The notes: generated by a model from the letters alone, not told the origin. Positions 50,126-59,237 are shown, counted from the stretch's first letter. The stretch is 64,000 bases of DNA from an uncultured Clostridia bacterium (GCA_947629335.1 CANRDI010000002.1:62001-126000); one strand, 5' to 3'. A program made the numbers and translations.

Positions 50126-51370
50126 TTATTCGACCGGTTTCAGACATATACAGCCGTTGTGTCCGCCAAAACCGAGGGAATTGCTCAGAGCCGCGGTTAT
50201 TTTAAGATCTCTCGCGCCCTCTGTCACATAGTCAAGGTCACATTCGGGATCGGCAATCTTATAGCCGAGCGTTTGATGGATTTTCCCGTATTTTACCGAA
50301 AGTGCAGTAACTATTGCTTCGACGCCGCCTGCCGCGCCAAGAAGATGTCCTGTCATCGACTTTGTAGAATTTATTGCGATGTTGTTTGCGTGTTTGCCGA
50401 ACGCAAGTTTTATCGCCTTTGTTTCGGTCATATCGTTCATATGAGTGGAAGTCCCGTGGGCATTGATATAATTTACTGTTTCGGGAGCTATGCCTGCTTC
50501 CTGTACCGCAAGCTCCATTGCTTTCGCGCCGCCCATGCCTTCGGGGTCGGGACTTGTTTCGTGATATGCGTCGCAGGTCGAGCCATAGCCGCAGATTTCC
50601 GCATAAATGTCCGCGCCTCTTGCTTTTGCATGCTCATATTCTTCAAGAACGAGAATACCGCAGCCGTCCCCAAGCACAAACCCGCTTCTTTCCGCGTCAA
50701 ACGGTATAGAAGCTCTGTTTACGTCGGTAGAGCGCGTTATAGCCTTCATATTGTTAAATGCAGCATAACAGAAGCCTATGTCGGAATGTTCCGTACCTCC
50801 CGTAACTGCCGCGTCAAGATAGCCGTGTTTTATTGCGCGGAAAGCCTCGCCTATCGACTGAGTTCCCGAAGCGCAGGCAGTCGTAACGCAGAAATTCGAG
50901 CCTTTAAAGCCGTTTTTTATTGCAACTGTTCCTGCCGCCATATTTCCTATCATCTTTGTTATGGTAAAAACCGAAACTCTGCCGCTGCCCTTTGAACGAT
51001 AGGAGATCATTTCGTCTTCTGTCGTGCATATGCCGCCAATGCCGCTTCCGATTATACAGCCCACGCGGAACGGGTCAAGGTCTTTGAGATCCGTTTTCGC
51101 GTCTTTCAGAGCCATATCCGCACAGTAAACGGCGTATTGTGTTATTATGTCGCTTCTGCGGAGTTCTTTTTTATCGAAAACCGCCGACGGGTCGAAATTT
51201 TTTACCCTTGCGACAACATTTTTCTCTTCGGGATTTTCCTCCGGAAACCACGGTTCAAGCGTAAAGCCGTGCTTTCCCATAAGAAGGCTTTCCCAAAGCT
51301 CTTTCGGAGAGTTTCCGCAGGGGGTCACACACCCCAGACCCGTTATTACTACTCTTCTTTCAATACTCAT
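50126..51370 (-). CDS. fabF: 3-oxoacyl-ACP synthase II
   Basis: A 414-residue elongating condensing enzyme. The Cys-His-His triad is in TTACASGTQSIGEA (Cys about 165), NAHGTSTHMNDMTE (about 303-316) and STKSMTGHLLGAAGG (about 335-349). VVITGLGCVTPCG at the N-terminus and NSLGFGGHNGCI at the C-terminus are typical. A 91-nt gap separates it from fabG without any obvious signal. Confidence 0.96.
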   Translation of the reverse strand: MSIERRVVITGLGCVTPCGNSPKELWESLLMGKHGFTLEPWFPEENPEEKNVVARVKNFDPSAVFDKKELRRSDIITQYAVYCADMALKDAKTDLKDLDPFRVGCIIGSGIGGICTTEDEMISYRSKGSGRVSVFTITKMIGNMAAGTVAIKNGFKGSNFCVTTACASGTQSIGEAFRAIKHGYLDAAVTGGTEHSDIGFCYAAFNNMKAITRSTDVNRASIPFDAERSGFVLGDGCGILVLEEYEHAKARGADIYAEICGYGSTCDAYHETSPDPEGMGGAKAMELAVQEAGIAPETVNYINAHGTSTHMNDMTETKAIKLAFGKHANNIAINSTKSMTGHLLGAAGGVEAIVTALSVKYGKIHQTLGYKIADPECDLDYVTEGARDLKITAALSNSLGFGGHNGCICLKPVE

Positions 51371-51461
51371 AATTCCTCCGTTCGGTCATAAAGCAAAAAC
51401 AAAATTTGCCGCCCGTGAAGCTGTCCTTTTCATATACTCGTCTATATACTCGGCGGCGCAG

Positions 51462-52193
51462 TTACATACTGAGCCCGCCGCTTATTTCTATTATCTGTCC
51501 CGTTACATAAGAAGAATCGTCGGAGCAGAGAAAAGCTACAACATTTGCAATTTCTTCTGGCTGACCATAGCGTTTCATTGCAATTTGTCCGAGAATTGCG
51601 CTTTTCTGTTCTTCCGTGAGCTTATCTGTCATGGGAGTTTGTATAAATCCGGGAGCGACGGCGTTTACGCGAATTCCGCGGGAACCGAGTTCCTTCGCAG
51701 CCGTTTTTGTCATTGCTATTACCGCGCCCTTTGATGCGGAATAATTCATCTGTCCGGGATTTCCGTACAGACCTGCGACAGACGCGAGATTTACTATGCT
51801 TCCGCTTTTCTGACGGAGCATAGCTGCTCCTGCGAGCTTTGTCATATTAAACACGGACTTTTGGTTTATGCGTATTACCGTATCATAGGTTTCCTCGCTC
51901 ATTCTCAAAAGAAGTCCGTCGCGTGTTATTCCTGCGTTGTTTACGAGAACGTCGATCGTTTTGAACTCGTCTTTTACTTTCTTTATCATTTCTTCGCACT
52001 GTGCATAGTCCGAAACATCCGCCGCGAAAACGCCCGCTTTAACGCCAAGCGCTCTGCATTCTTCTGCGGTCTGCTGACCCGCTTCTTCGGAAAGCTCGTT
52101 TATAGCGATGTCAAAGCCGTCCTTTGCAAGTCTTTTTGCGATAGCCGCGCCTATTCCGCGCCCCGAACCCGTGATAATAGCTGTTTTACTCAT
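51462..52193 (-). CDS. fabG: 3-oxoacyl-ACP reductase
   Basis: A 243-residue NADPH-dependent short-chain dehydrogenase. Cofactor loop TGSGRGIGAAIAK (8-20), NNAG (about 85-88), and catalytic Ser in NLASVAG with Tyr-x3-Lys in MNYSASKGAV (about 148-157). The end SYVTGQIIEISGGLSM is typical of FabG. ATG 52193 has GAAAGGA upstream. Confidence 0.95.
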   Translation of the reverse strand: MSKTAIITGSGRGIGAAIAKRLAKDGFDIAINELSEEAGQQTAEECRALGVKAGVFAADVSDYAQCEEMIKKVKDEFKTIDVLVNNAGITRDGLLLRMSEETYDTVIRINQKSVFNMTKLAGAAMLRQKSGSIVNLASVAGLYGNPGQMNYSASKGAVIAMTKTAAKELGSRGIRVNAVAPGFIQTPMTDKLTEEQKSAILGQIAMKRYGQPEEIANVVAFLCSDDSSYVTGQIIEISGGLSM

Positions 52194-52230
52194 ATAATAT
52201 CCTTTCGTCAACTGAAATCTATGCTTTCCA

Positions 52231-53229
52231 TTAAGTTTCCATTATGATAGAGCCGTATGTAAGTCCCGCTCCAAATCCCACCAGACACAGTTTCATTCCG
52301 CGTCTGAGTCTGCCGCTCTTATAAAGCTCGTCTATTCCGACGGGAATACAAGCGCTCGAAACGTTTCCCATATATTCTATATTTGTATATACTTTTTCTT
52401 CGGGGATACCTAAAAGCTCTGTCGCTTTTGCGATAATGCGGAGATTTGCCTGATGCGGGATAACGAGGTCAAGCTCCGACGGCGCTATCCCTATCTGTTC
52501 TGAAACGTGATTTACCGCGTCAGCCATAGCGTTTACGGCAAATTTATAGACCGCTTTTCCGTCCTGATAGAGATAATTTTTCTTTGCAAAGGTATCGAAG
52601 CGGTTTTCGTAAAACTCGTCCTCGTCCTTGAACCACGGGCAGTTGCTCTGATAGTTGACCTTGCAGTAAAGCGCGTCAAATTCGTCGCCCTCCGCGCCCA
52701 AAAACGAGCTGAACTGTCCGTCGCTTTTCGTAACTACAACGGCTCCTGCCGCGTCGCCGAACAGTATACAGTTCGCGCGGTCGGTATAGTCCTGCTGCGA
52801 GGAAAGTTTTTCGCTTGATACTATAAGTATTGTCTTATATTTATCTGTTTCGAGAAATTTGTGAGCAATATCCATAGAGGTTATAAATCCCGTACAGGCG
52901 CTGTTTACATCGAAACACGACGCATTTACCGCGCCTATGCGCTTTTGTATAAGGCACGACATCGCGGGATAAAAGAAATCCGGAGTACAAGTTGACACTA
53001 TAATAAGGTCTATTTTGTCTGCGGAGATACCCGCTGACCTGAGCGCGTCTTTCGCTGCTTCCGTGCCCATATAGTAATTCGGCTTGTCCACGGCGAGCTG
53101 TCGTTTTTTTATGCCCGTGCGCGGGAAGATCCACTCGTCCGAGGTGTCAAGAATTTCCGAAAACTTGTCATTATCGGCGACAAAATCGGGGACATAGCTT
53201 CCTGTTCCCAAAAACATCATTCCGCTCAT
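52231..53229 (-). CDS. fabH: 3-oxoacyl-ACP synthase III
   Basis: A 332-residue initiating condensing enzyme joining acetyl-CoA and malonyl-ACP. The triad is in DVNSACTGFITSM (Cys about 111), VIPHQANLRI (His about 253) and YMGNVSSACIP (Asn about 283). TSDEWIFPRTGIKKRQ is the typical N-terminal loop. First gene of the minus-strand fatty acid operon; AAGGAG precedes the ATG. Confidence 0.95.
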   Translation of the reverse strand: MSGMMFLGTGSYVPDFVADNDKFSEILDTSDEWIFPRTGIKKRQLAVDKPNYYMGTEAAKDALRSAGISADKIDLIIVSTCTPDFFYPAMSCLIQKRIGAVNASCFDVNSACTGFITSMDIAHKFLETDKYKTILIVSSEKLSSQQDYTDRANCILFGDAAGAVVVTKSDGQFSSFLGAEGDEFDALYCKVNYQSNCPWFKDEDEFYENRFDTFAKKNYLYQDGKAVYKFAVNAMADAVNHVSEQIGIAPSELDLVIPHQANLRIIAKATELLGIPEEKVYTNIEYMGNVSSACIPVGIDELYKSGRLRRGMKLCLVGFGAGLTYGSIIMET

Positions 53230-53256
53230 AAAAAACTCCTTGATTTTATTTTGAAA

Positions 53257-53276
53257 ATAATGTATAATAACATTAT
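53257..53276 (-). promoter_or_regulatory. Inverted repeat in the fabH leader, possible operator
   Basis: ATAATGT-ataata-ACATTAT, a perfect 7-bp inverted repeat about 50 nt downstream of the predicted transcription start of the fatty acid operon. It does not match the FapR or FabT consensus as I know them. Confidence 0.4.
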
Positions 53277-53333
53277 GGTTTGCGCTTTATGATTTTAAAA
53301 GCTGTGCGCATAAATTTTCAATATACAAATAAT

Positions 53334-53362
53334 ATTATATCTTATTTTGGCAGATTTGTCAA
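53334..53362 (-). promoter_or_regulatory. Promoter of the fatty acid synthesis operon
   Basis: On the minus strand TTGACA (53362-53357), 17-nt spacer, TATAAT (53339-53334): a full consensus, giving a leader of about 98 nt. The 354 nt from here to fabD (53363-53716) hold no gene; a short hairpin TCGGCT-c-AGCCGA is at about 53563-53576. Confidence 0.85.
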
Positions 53363-53716
53363 GTAGATGTTGGAAATTAAGAGGCACAGAATGTTGAATT
53401 TTTTTTGCAGCAGTATAGTTTTTCACATTTAGCGCTGTTTATGGTTAATAACTTATTTTAGTTTTTTACAATGTACAGCTTTCGGCGGCGGTTTAATTTT
53501 TTGCTCGGCAATAAAACGCAGTTCAATTGGTCGACTTCGTTTCGTACAGTTTATAGAATTTCGGCTCAGCCGACCCATAATGCTTTATGCTGCACACTGT
53601 CAACAGAATATATCAGCGCAAGCTGAAATAATAACAAAGATCATTATATGCCGCAGCGCCTGTTGTGTTATTTGCGATATGGAGGCGGCAAAGAAAAATT
53701 TTTTGGAGGTTCAGTT

Positions 53717-54640
53717 ATGAAAACAGCATTTTTATTCTCCGGACAGGGTTCTCAGTACCCGCAAATGGGGCGTGAGCTTTGGGAAAAATATTCCGGCTCG
53801 GCAAAGATCTTGGAATGCGGTTCGGATATTATGGGGTTTGATCTTAAAGACAAGCTCCTGAATGCGTCCGCCGAAGAGCTTTCTCAGACGCGCCTTTCAC
53901 AGCCTGCCATTTTCACAGTCTCGCTGCTTGCGCTTAACGCCGCGCGCGAAAACGGAATTGAAAACTGTGCTGTCGCGGGACATTCTCTCGGAGAATATGC
54001 GGCTATGTATGCTTCGGGCATTCTCCCTATGGAGGACGCTTTTAAGGCAATAAAGCTCAGAAGCGAGGCAATGGCAAAAGCTGCCGAAAATTCTAAGGGC
54101 GCAATGGCTGCCGTTTTGAGATGTACGCGCGAGGAAATTGAAAGCGTTATTTCGGAAATTGACGGCTTTGTTGCCTGCGCAAACTATAACTCTCCGGAGC
54201 AGACGGTCATCGCGGGCGAAGAGGCGGCTGTTGAGGCGGCAATGGCAAAGTTTTCCGAAATGGGAAAGCGCACGGTAAGGCTTGCAGTCTCGGCTGCGTT
54301 CCATACAAAGCTCATGCAGCCCGCCGCAGACGAGTTTAAAGAAAAGATCGCGGGATTTACGTTTTCCGAGCCTACTTGTGCATTTTATTCAAACTTGTAC
54401 GGACAAAAGCTCGAAAATCTCCCCGATATGCCCGATTATCTCGCAAAGCATATCTGCTCGCCCGTTAAATTCGCAGACGAGCTTAATGCAATGCAGAAAG
54501 ACGGAATTGAAGCGTTTGTCGAGCTTGGACCGAACAAGGTTCTTTCGGGGCTTGTCAGAAAGACGTTAAAGGACGTCGTAAACGTGAATATTGAAAACAA
54601 TGAAACTATGGAAAAGGCTCTTGCGGCTTTGAAAGGATGA
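53717..54640 (+). CDS. fabD: Malonyl-CoA:ACP transacylase
   Basis: A 307-residue enzyme loading malonate onto ACP. FLFSGQGSQYPQMGREL at the N-terminus and the nucleophile elbow VAGHSLGEYAAMYASG (Ser about 91) are intact, with AAFHTKLMQPA carrying the His (about 199). TTGGAGG precedes ATG 53717; the frame is open upstream but without a ribosome site. It is separated from the other fatty acid genes by divergence and leads an operon with shikimate genes. Confidence 0.95.
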   Translation: MKTAFLFSGQGSQYPQMGRELWEKYSGSAKILECGSDIMGFDLKDKLLNASAEELSQTRLSQPAIFTVSLLALNAARENGIENCAVAGHSLGEYAAMYASGILPMEDAFKAIKLRSEAMAKAAENSKGAMAAVLRCTREEIESVISEIDGFVACANYNSPEQTVIAGEEAAVEAAMAKFSEMGKRTVRLAVSAAFHTKLMQPAADEFKEKIAGFTFSEPTCAFYSNLYGQKLENLPDMPDYLAKHICSPVKFADELNAMQKDGIEAFVELGPNKVLSGLVRKTLKDVVNVNIENNETMEKALAALKG

Positions 54641-54648
54641 GGAAAATT

Positions 54649-55479
54649 ATGAAAAAATACTGTTTGATAGGACACCCTCTCGGTCATTCGCTCTCTCCGA
54701 AGATACATCCGAAGCTGTTTGCGCTTTCGAGTATCGAAGCGGAGTATACTTTAAACGACATTGCTCCCGAAGAGCTTTCGGAAAAATATGATCTTTTAGA
54801 CAGTTTTGACGGATTTAATATCACTATTCCGCATAAAATTGCGATAATAGATTATTGCAGATCGCTTTCCGAGGGCGCGGAGCGCTATCATTCGGTAAAC
54901 TGTGTAAAGGTGAGTGACAAAACGGGCTATAACACCGACGCTGTGGGATTTGTAAAGTCGATAGAGATGCTTGGCGCGAGTTTAAATTCCCGCGTTACGG
55001 TCATAGGCTGCGGCGGAGTAGGAAGAATGATCTGTATCGAAGCGGCAGCTCAAGGAGCAGTTCTTACTATCGCAGCGCTCGAAAAAGACGTGCCTCTTGC
55101 ACAGAAAGTCGTCGAGGAAATAAAAGCGCAGAATGCCTCGGCTGACGTGAAGATTTCGGTTATTTCAGGAGGAGCGCTTGAAGACACCGAGGGCGGCGAT
55201 CTGCTTATAAACGCTACGCCCGTCGGAATGTTTCCGAATGTGCAGAATATGCCGTGTACGGAAGATGTCGTCGGAAAATTTTCGGCAGTATTCGACGTTA
55301 TCTATAACCCTAAGGAAACAAGGCTTTTAAATACGGCGCGAAAGCTCGGCAAAAAAGCTATGGGCGGAATGGCAATGCTTGTATTGCAGGCAGTCGCGGC
55401 GCACGAAATATGGTACGGCGCAAAATTTAACAAGAGCGACATCGACGCTCTTATTTCCGAAATGGAGAACGCAATATGA
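54649..55479 (+). CDS. aroE: Shikimate dehydrogenase
   Basis: A 276-residue NADP-dependent enzyme reducing 3-dehydroshikimate. Substrate site GHPLGHSLSPKIH (6-18), catalytic Lys in FNITIPHKIAI (about 57-67), Asp in YNTDAVGFVKS (about 97-107) and nucleotide loop VIGCGGVGRM. ATG 54649 is favoured by GAGGA 5 nt upstream; an ATG at 54637 overlaps the fabD stop but has no spacing to a ribosome site. It overlaps aroK by 4 nt. Confidence 0.94.
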   Translation: MKKYCLIGHPLGHSLSPKIHPKLFALSSIEAEYTLNDIAPEELSEKYDLLDSFDGFNITIPHKIAIIDYCRSLSEGAERYHSVNCVKVSDKTGYNTDAVGFVKSIEMLGASLNSRVTVIGCGGVGRMICIEAAAQGAVLTIAALEKDVPLAQKVVEEIKAQNASADVKISVISGGALEDTEGGDLLINATPVGMFPNVQNMPCTEDVVGKFSAVFDVIYNPKETRLLNTARKLGKKAMGGMAMLVLQAVAAHEIWYGAKFNKSDIDALISEMENAI

Positions 55480-55973
55480 GCATTTATCTGTGCGGATTTA
55501 TGGGCTGCGGAAAGAGCCACGTCGGGAGAATACTCGCTTCAAAGCTCGGAATAAAGCTTGTAGATCTTGACAAGTATATAGTTGACGCGGAAAAAATGAC
55601 TATTCCCGAAATTTTCGATAAATTCGGCGAACCGCATTTCCGCGTTCTTGAAGCGCAGTACATAAAGGAGCTTTCAAACGGCTATGTCGTTGCGACGGGC
55701 GGCGGGGCGCTTTTGAATGACGAAACGGCGAAATTTGCAAAACAAAGCGGCATTTCGGTATATATAAACACCTCGTTTGAGACCTGTTATGCGCGCATAA
55801 AGGGCGACAAAAACCGCCCGCTCGTTATGAAAAATACCCCCGAACAGCTCGAAGAGCTTTATAACAAGCGCGCTCCCATATATCGCAAAAACAGCACGTT
55901 TATGGTAAACGGAAACACCCGCGACACAATAATCGCCGAGGAAATAGCAAAATTGTCGCATATATCAGAGTAA
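55476..55973 (+). CDS. aroK: Shikimate kinase
   Basis: A 165-residue P-loop kinase making shikimate 3-phosphate. Walker A is FMGCGKSHVGRIL (8-20), the substrate Asp is in KLVDLDKYI, and the conserved VVATGGGALLND (about 72-83) is present. The Arg-containing lid (KNRPLVMKN) follows. It starts within the aroE stop (4-nt overlap). Confidence 0.94.
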   Translation: MSIYLCGFMGCGKSHVGRILASKLGIKLVDLDKYIVDAEKMTIPEIFDKFGEPHFRVLEAQYIKELSNGYVVATGGGALLNDETAKFAKQSGISVYINTSFETCYARIKGDKNRPLVMKNTPEQLEELYNKRAPIYRKNSTFMVNGNTRDTIIAEEIAKLSHISE

Positions 55974-55985
55974 TAAGGAATTGAA

Positions 55986-57170
55986 ATGGTAGTAAAAAAC
56001 GTAAAAATAATAACAATGTCGGGCGAGAATATCGAAAACGGATTTGTCCGCTTTAACGAGGTATTTACCGAAACAGGAAGTATGAGCGGATATGTAAAAA
56101 CGGACGAAATCGAGCTTGACGGCGCGGGAATGACGCTGTATCCCGGATTTATAGACGCTCATTGCCACCTCGGAATGTGGAGCGACGCGCTGTGCTTTGA
56201 GGGCGACGACGGAAACGAGGACACAGATCCCTCTATGCCTCATCTCCGTGCGATAGACAGTATAAACGCAATGGACAGATGTTTTGAGGATGCGGCGAGC
56301 GCGGGCGTTACGGCGGTCTGCACGGGCGTCGGAAGCGCAAATCCTATCGGCGGCAGCCTCGCAGTAATAAAAACATTCGGCTCAAAGCGCGTGGACAAGC
56401 TCATTATAAAAAGTCCTGCGGCAATAAAATTCGCGCTCGGTGAAAATCCCAAAAACACATATAACGACCGCGACGAAACTCCCGTTACAAGAATGGCTAC
56501 CGCGGCAATAATCCGCGAGCAGCTTGCAAAGGCGCTGCGCTATAAAGAGGACTTAGATGAATATTATCGCACAAAAGGAACGGACGACGAGGTGTCAAAA
56601 CCCGACTTCGACGCGAAATGCGAGGCTCTCATGCCGCTTTTTGACACGAAAAAGCCGCTTCAGGCACATTTTCATTGTCACAGAGCCGACGATATTTTTA
56701 CGGCTGTGCGTATTGCGAAAGAGTTTAAACTCGATTATGTGCTTATCCACTGCACTGACGGCGGGGTAATTGCCGAAGAACTCGCGGAGGATAGTCCAAA
56801 GGTCGTTTTAGGTCCCGTTTTCGGCGACAGGGGAAAGCCCGAACTCAAAAATCACAGCATAACTACTCCTGCCGTAATGAACGGATACGGGATAGAATTT
56901 GCCATATGCACCGACCACCCCGAAACCCCCATACAGTATCTTCCTCTTACAGCGGCGCTTGCGGTAAGGGGCGGGCTTGACAGAGAGACCGCGCTCAGAG
57001 CGATAACCGTAAATGCGGCGAAAATTCTCGGAGTTTATGACAGGATAGGCTCGGTCGAAGCAGGAAAGGACGCGGACTTTTCGCTGTTTTCGGGAGACCC
57101 TCTGAGCGTTTATGAAACGCCGGAGCTTGTGTGCGTAAACGGAAAAATCGTTGTAAATAAGTTGAAATAA
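55986..57170 (+). CDS. Amidohydrolase family metal hydrolase
   Basis: A 394-residue TIM-barrel amidohydrolase. Metal ligands: HxH in DAHCHLGMW (about 57-65), the region IKSPAAIKFALGENPKN (about 140-156, possible bridging Lys), His in QAHFHCHRADD (about 225-235) and ICTDHPETP (about 311-319) with the final Asp. It looks like the imidazolonepropionase/metal-dependent hydrolase group, but the substrate is unknown. It follows aroK by 12 nt and precedes the fumarase subunit by 10 nt, although neither is an obvious pathway partner. A variant, acidic loop (EGDDGNEDTDPS) follows the HxH motif. Confidence 0.87.
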   Translation: MVVKNVKIITMSGENIENGFVRFNEVFTETGSMSGYVKTDEIELDGAGMTLYPGFIDAHCHLGMWSDALCFEGDDGNEDTDPSMPHLRAIDSINAMDRCFEDAASAGVTAVCTGVGSANPIGGSLAVIKTFGSKRVDKLIIKSPAAIKFALGENPKNTYNDRDETPVTRMATAAIIREQLAKALRYKEDLDEYYRTKGTDDEVSKPDFDAKCEALMPLFDTKKPLQAHFHCHRADDIFTAVRIAKEFKLDYVLIHCTDGGVIAEELAEDSPKVVLGPVFGDRGKPELKNHSITTPAVMNGYGIEFAICTDHPETPIQYLPLTAALAVRGGLDRETALRAITVNAAKILGVYDRIGSVEAGKDADFSLFSGDPLSVYETPELVCVNGKIVVNKLK

Positions 57171-57180
57171 GGAGAATAAT

Positions 57181-58023
57181 ATGCGGGAAATTGACGCTGA
57201 ACTTATAACTGAGAAGATTGCAGAGCTTTGCGTAAAAGCAAATCTACAGCTTCCGTGCGGTATGCGCGAGTGTATAGAAAACGCCGCTGAAAAAGAGGAA
57301 AGCGAGCTTTGCAAAAGCGTTTTAGGTGATATTATCGACAACATAGACTGCGCGAAAGAGCTTTCCGTGCCTATTTGTCAGGATACGGGAATGGCAGTCA
57401 TTTTCGCGGAAATCGGACAAGATGTTCATATCATAAACGGCGGATTTGAGGACGCAATAAATAAAGGCGTCGCAAAGGGTTATGTTGAGGGAAAGCTAAG
57501 GCTTTCGATAGTCAGAGATCCTCTTATCAGAGAAAACACAAATAACAACACCCCTGCGCTTATACATACAAGGATAGTAGAAGGCGACAAGATAAAGCTC
57601 ACCGTCGCGCCAAAGGGTTTTGGAAGCGAGAATATGAGCAGACTGAAGATGTTTACTCCGTCAGCTTCTAAAGAGGACATTATAAACTTTGTTGTCGAGA
57701 CCGCTTCTATAGCGGGGAGCAACCCTTGCCCGCCGATTGTTGTCGGAGTGGGCATAGGAAGCGATTTCGAGGGGTGCGCGCTGCTTGCAAAAAAGGCGCT
57801 TTGCAGAGATCTTTCGCAAAGAAACCCCGATGCGCTTTACGCGCAAATGGAACAAAAAATGCTCGAAGAAATAAACAAGCTCGGAATAGGCGCACAGGGC
57901 TTTGGCGGCAGAATGACCGCGCTTTATGTAAACATTGAAAAAGCGCCGACGCATATCGCGGGACTTCCCGTGGCGGTGAATATGGGGTGTCATGTCACAA
58001 GGCATGCTGAAGCTGAGTTATAA
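57181..58023 (+). CDS. Fumarate hydratase / L-tartrate dehydratase alpha subunit (class I)
   Basis: A 280-residue Fe-S hydratase N-terminal subunit. Signatures: VPICQDTGMAVIF (about 63-75, cluster Cys), NTPALIHTRIVEGDK, VAPKGFGSENMSRLKMF, and SNPCPPIVVGVGIGSDFEG with the second cluster Cys; a later MGCHVTRHAE carries the third. The beta subunit gene that normally follows (ttdB/fumB) is missing; a terminator comes directly after. The partner must be encoded elsewhere, or the operon has been split. AAGGAG precedes the ATG. Confidence 0.9.
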   Translation: MREIDAELITEKIAELCVKANLQLPCGMRECIENAAEKEESELCKSVLGDIIDNIDCAKELSVPICQDTGMAVIFAEIGQDVHIINGGFEDAINKGVAKGYVEGKLRLSIVRDPLIRENTNNNTPALIHTRIVEGDKIKLTVAPKGFGSENMSRLKMFTPSASKEDIINFVVETASIAGSNPCPPIVVGVGIGSDFEGCALLAKKALCRDLSQRNPDALYAQMEQKMLEEINKLGIGAQGFGGRMTALYVNIEKAPTHIAGLPVAVNMGCHVTRHAEAEL

Positions 58024-58055
58024 CTTAGATATATAATAATATTTGGTTCATTGTA

Positions 58056-58094
58056 CAGCTTGATAATTTATTTTTATCAAGCTGCAACTTTTTC
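58056..58094 (+). terminator. Intrinsic terminator of the fabD operon
   Basis: A perfect 11-bp stem CAGCTTGATAA / TTATCAAGCTG (58056-58084), 7-nt loop, then CAACTTTTT. Confidence 0.85.
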
Positions 58095-58143
58095 AGCTTT
58101 TGCTTAGTATTATTTATGACAGAAGAAAATTCGGAGAATAATT

Positions 58144-58671
58144 ATGGGATCATCTTTAAAAACTACGGAAAGCTTTGATGAGATCATGAGGCTGTATATC
58201 CCCATGGTATACGCCATTGCGCTCGAAAGGCTCGGAAACGCGGCTGACGCCGAAGATGTGACCCAGGAGGTTTTCATAAGATATTATAACGCTGACAAGA
58301 CCTTTGAAAGTGAAGAACACAGAAGATTTTTTCTGATAAGAGTAGCCGTAAACTGTTCAAATTCATTTGCTAAAAGCTCATGGCACAGACACAGGGCGTT
58401 ATGCGACCCCGATGATATTCTCGGACTTTTGGGAGAGAAGACCGCAAATGATGAAACAGCAGAAGAAAACGAAAGAAAACGCGCGGTCATAGAGGCTGTT
58501 ATGAAACTTCCCGAAAAATACAGAACAGCCGTCCACCTGTTTTATTTTGAAGATCTGTCCATAGCGCAGATAGCCGAGATAACGGGCGAAAAGGAAAGCA
58601 CCGTAAAATCTCATCTGTCCAGAGCAAGAGAAAAACTGAAAAAACTTTTAAATATCGAAGAATTTGAATGA
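58144..58671 (+). CDS. ECF-type RNA polymerase sigma factor
   Basis: A 175-residue sigma factor with region 2 (MVYAIALERLGNAADAEDVTQEVFIRYY, about 21-48) and region 4 helix-turn-helix (LPEKYRTAVHLFYFEDLSIAQIAEITGEKESTVKSH, in two parts, about 122-158), linked by an acidic stretch. The next gene, starting 11 nt after the stop, encodes a single-pass membrane protein that is probably its anti-sigma factor. The signal and target promoters are unknown. Confidence 0.92.
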   Translation: MGSSLKTTESFDEIMRLYIPMVYAIALERLGNAADAEDVTQEVFIRYYNADKTFESEEHRRFFLIRVAVNCSNSFAKSSWHRHRALCDPDDILGLLGEKTANDETAEENERKRAVIEAVMKLPEKYRTAVHLFYFEDLSIAQIAEITGEKESTVKSHLSRAREKLKKLLNIEEFE

Positions 58672-58682
58672 GGAGGGAGAAT

Positions 58683-59237
58683 ATGAGCTTTAAAAACGAT
58701 TATAAGTCGGCATTTCTCTCGGTTCCTCCCGACGCGGAAAAGATAATTGCCGATGTGCATGAGCGGCTTGAAGAAAACGCCCCGTTAAAGCTGAAAACCG
58801 CGGAGAAGAAAAAACCGCTTTGGCGCGTTTTGATTCCCGCAGCGGGAGCTGCGGCATGTATTGCGTTGTGCATAATCTTCATTCCCAGGTTTTTCGGTTT
58901 GCCTTTAAACAATGCGGGCGAAATGAACATTGCAGACAACAACGAAGGCGCAGCTCCCGAAAATTTCGGCAGTATGCCTTCGGGAAACATCTCGTCGGAA
59001 AGCGAATTCAATCTTGTTTACGGAGAGAACGGAGATATAACAGAGGTCGTAAAAGACGGCAGGAGATATTTCAGAACGGGAACAATAAGAGCCGATGAAG
59101 CCGCAGGAAATGTTAATCTCGTGATACACGTTGACGGAGAGGACTTTGCAAATACTTATTTTGTGAAATATCGGGAAAATGATGATATTATATATGTTGC
59201 AGAGGAATATTCCGAATGGGCGTATGTTTTTGAATAA
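58683..59237 (+). CDS. Putative membrane anti-sigma factor
   Basis: A 184-residue protein. The cytoplasmic N-terminus of about 50 residues includes FLSVPPDAEKIIADVHERL, a helical stretch seen in clostridial anti-sigma proteins. One TM helix (about 50-70, VLIPAAGAAACIALCIIFIP) and an extracytoplasmic domain of about 110 residues, with a Gly/Asn/Ser-rich start, follow. No zinc-binding HxxxCxxC anti-sigma motif is present. Assignment rests on the position 11 nt after the sigma gene and on topology. GGAGGGA precedes ATG 58683; an upstream ATG at 58668 overlaps the sigma stop. Confidence 0.7.
   Translation: MSFKNDYKSAFLSVPPDAEKIIADVHERLEENAPLKLKTAEKKKPLWRVLIPAAGAAACIALCIIFIPRFFGLPLNNAGEMNIADNNEGAAPENFGSMPSGNISSESEFNLVYGENGDITEVVKDGRRYFRTGTIRADEAAGNVNLVIHVDGEDFANTYFVKYRENDDIIYVAEEYSEWAYVFE

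Noticed and set aside
58024-58143. Possible remnant of a fumarase beta subunit
   Set aside because: The 120 nt contain a terminator and AT-rich sequence only; no fragment of the beta subunit signature is seen in any frame.
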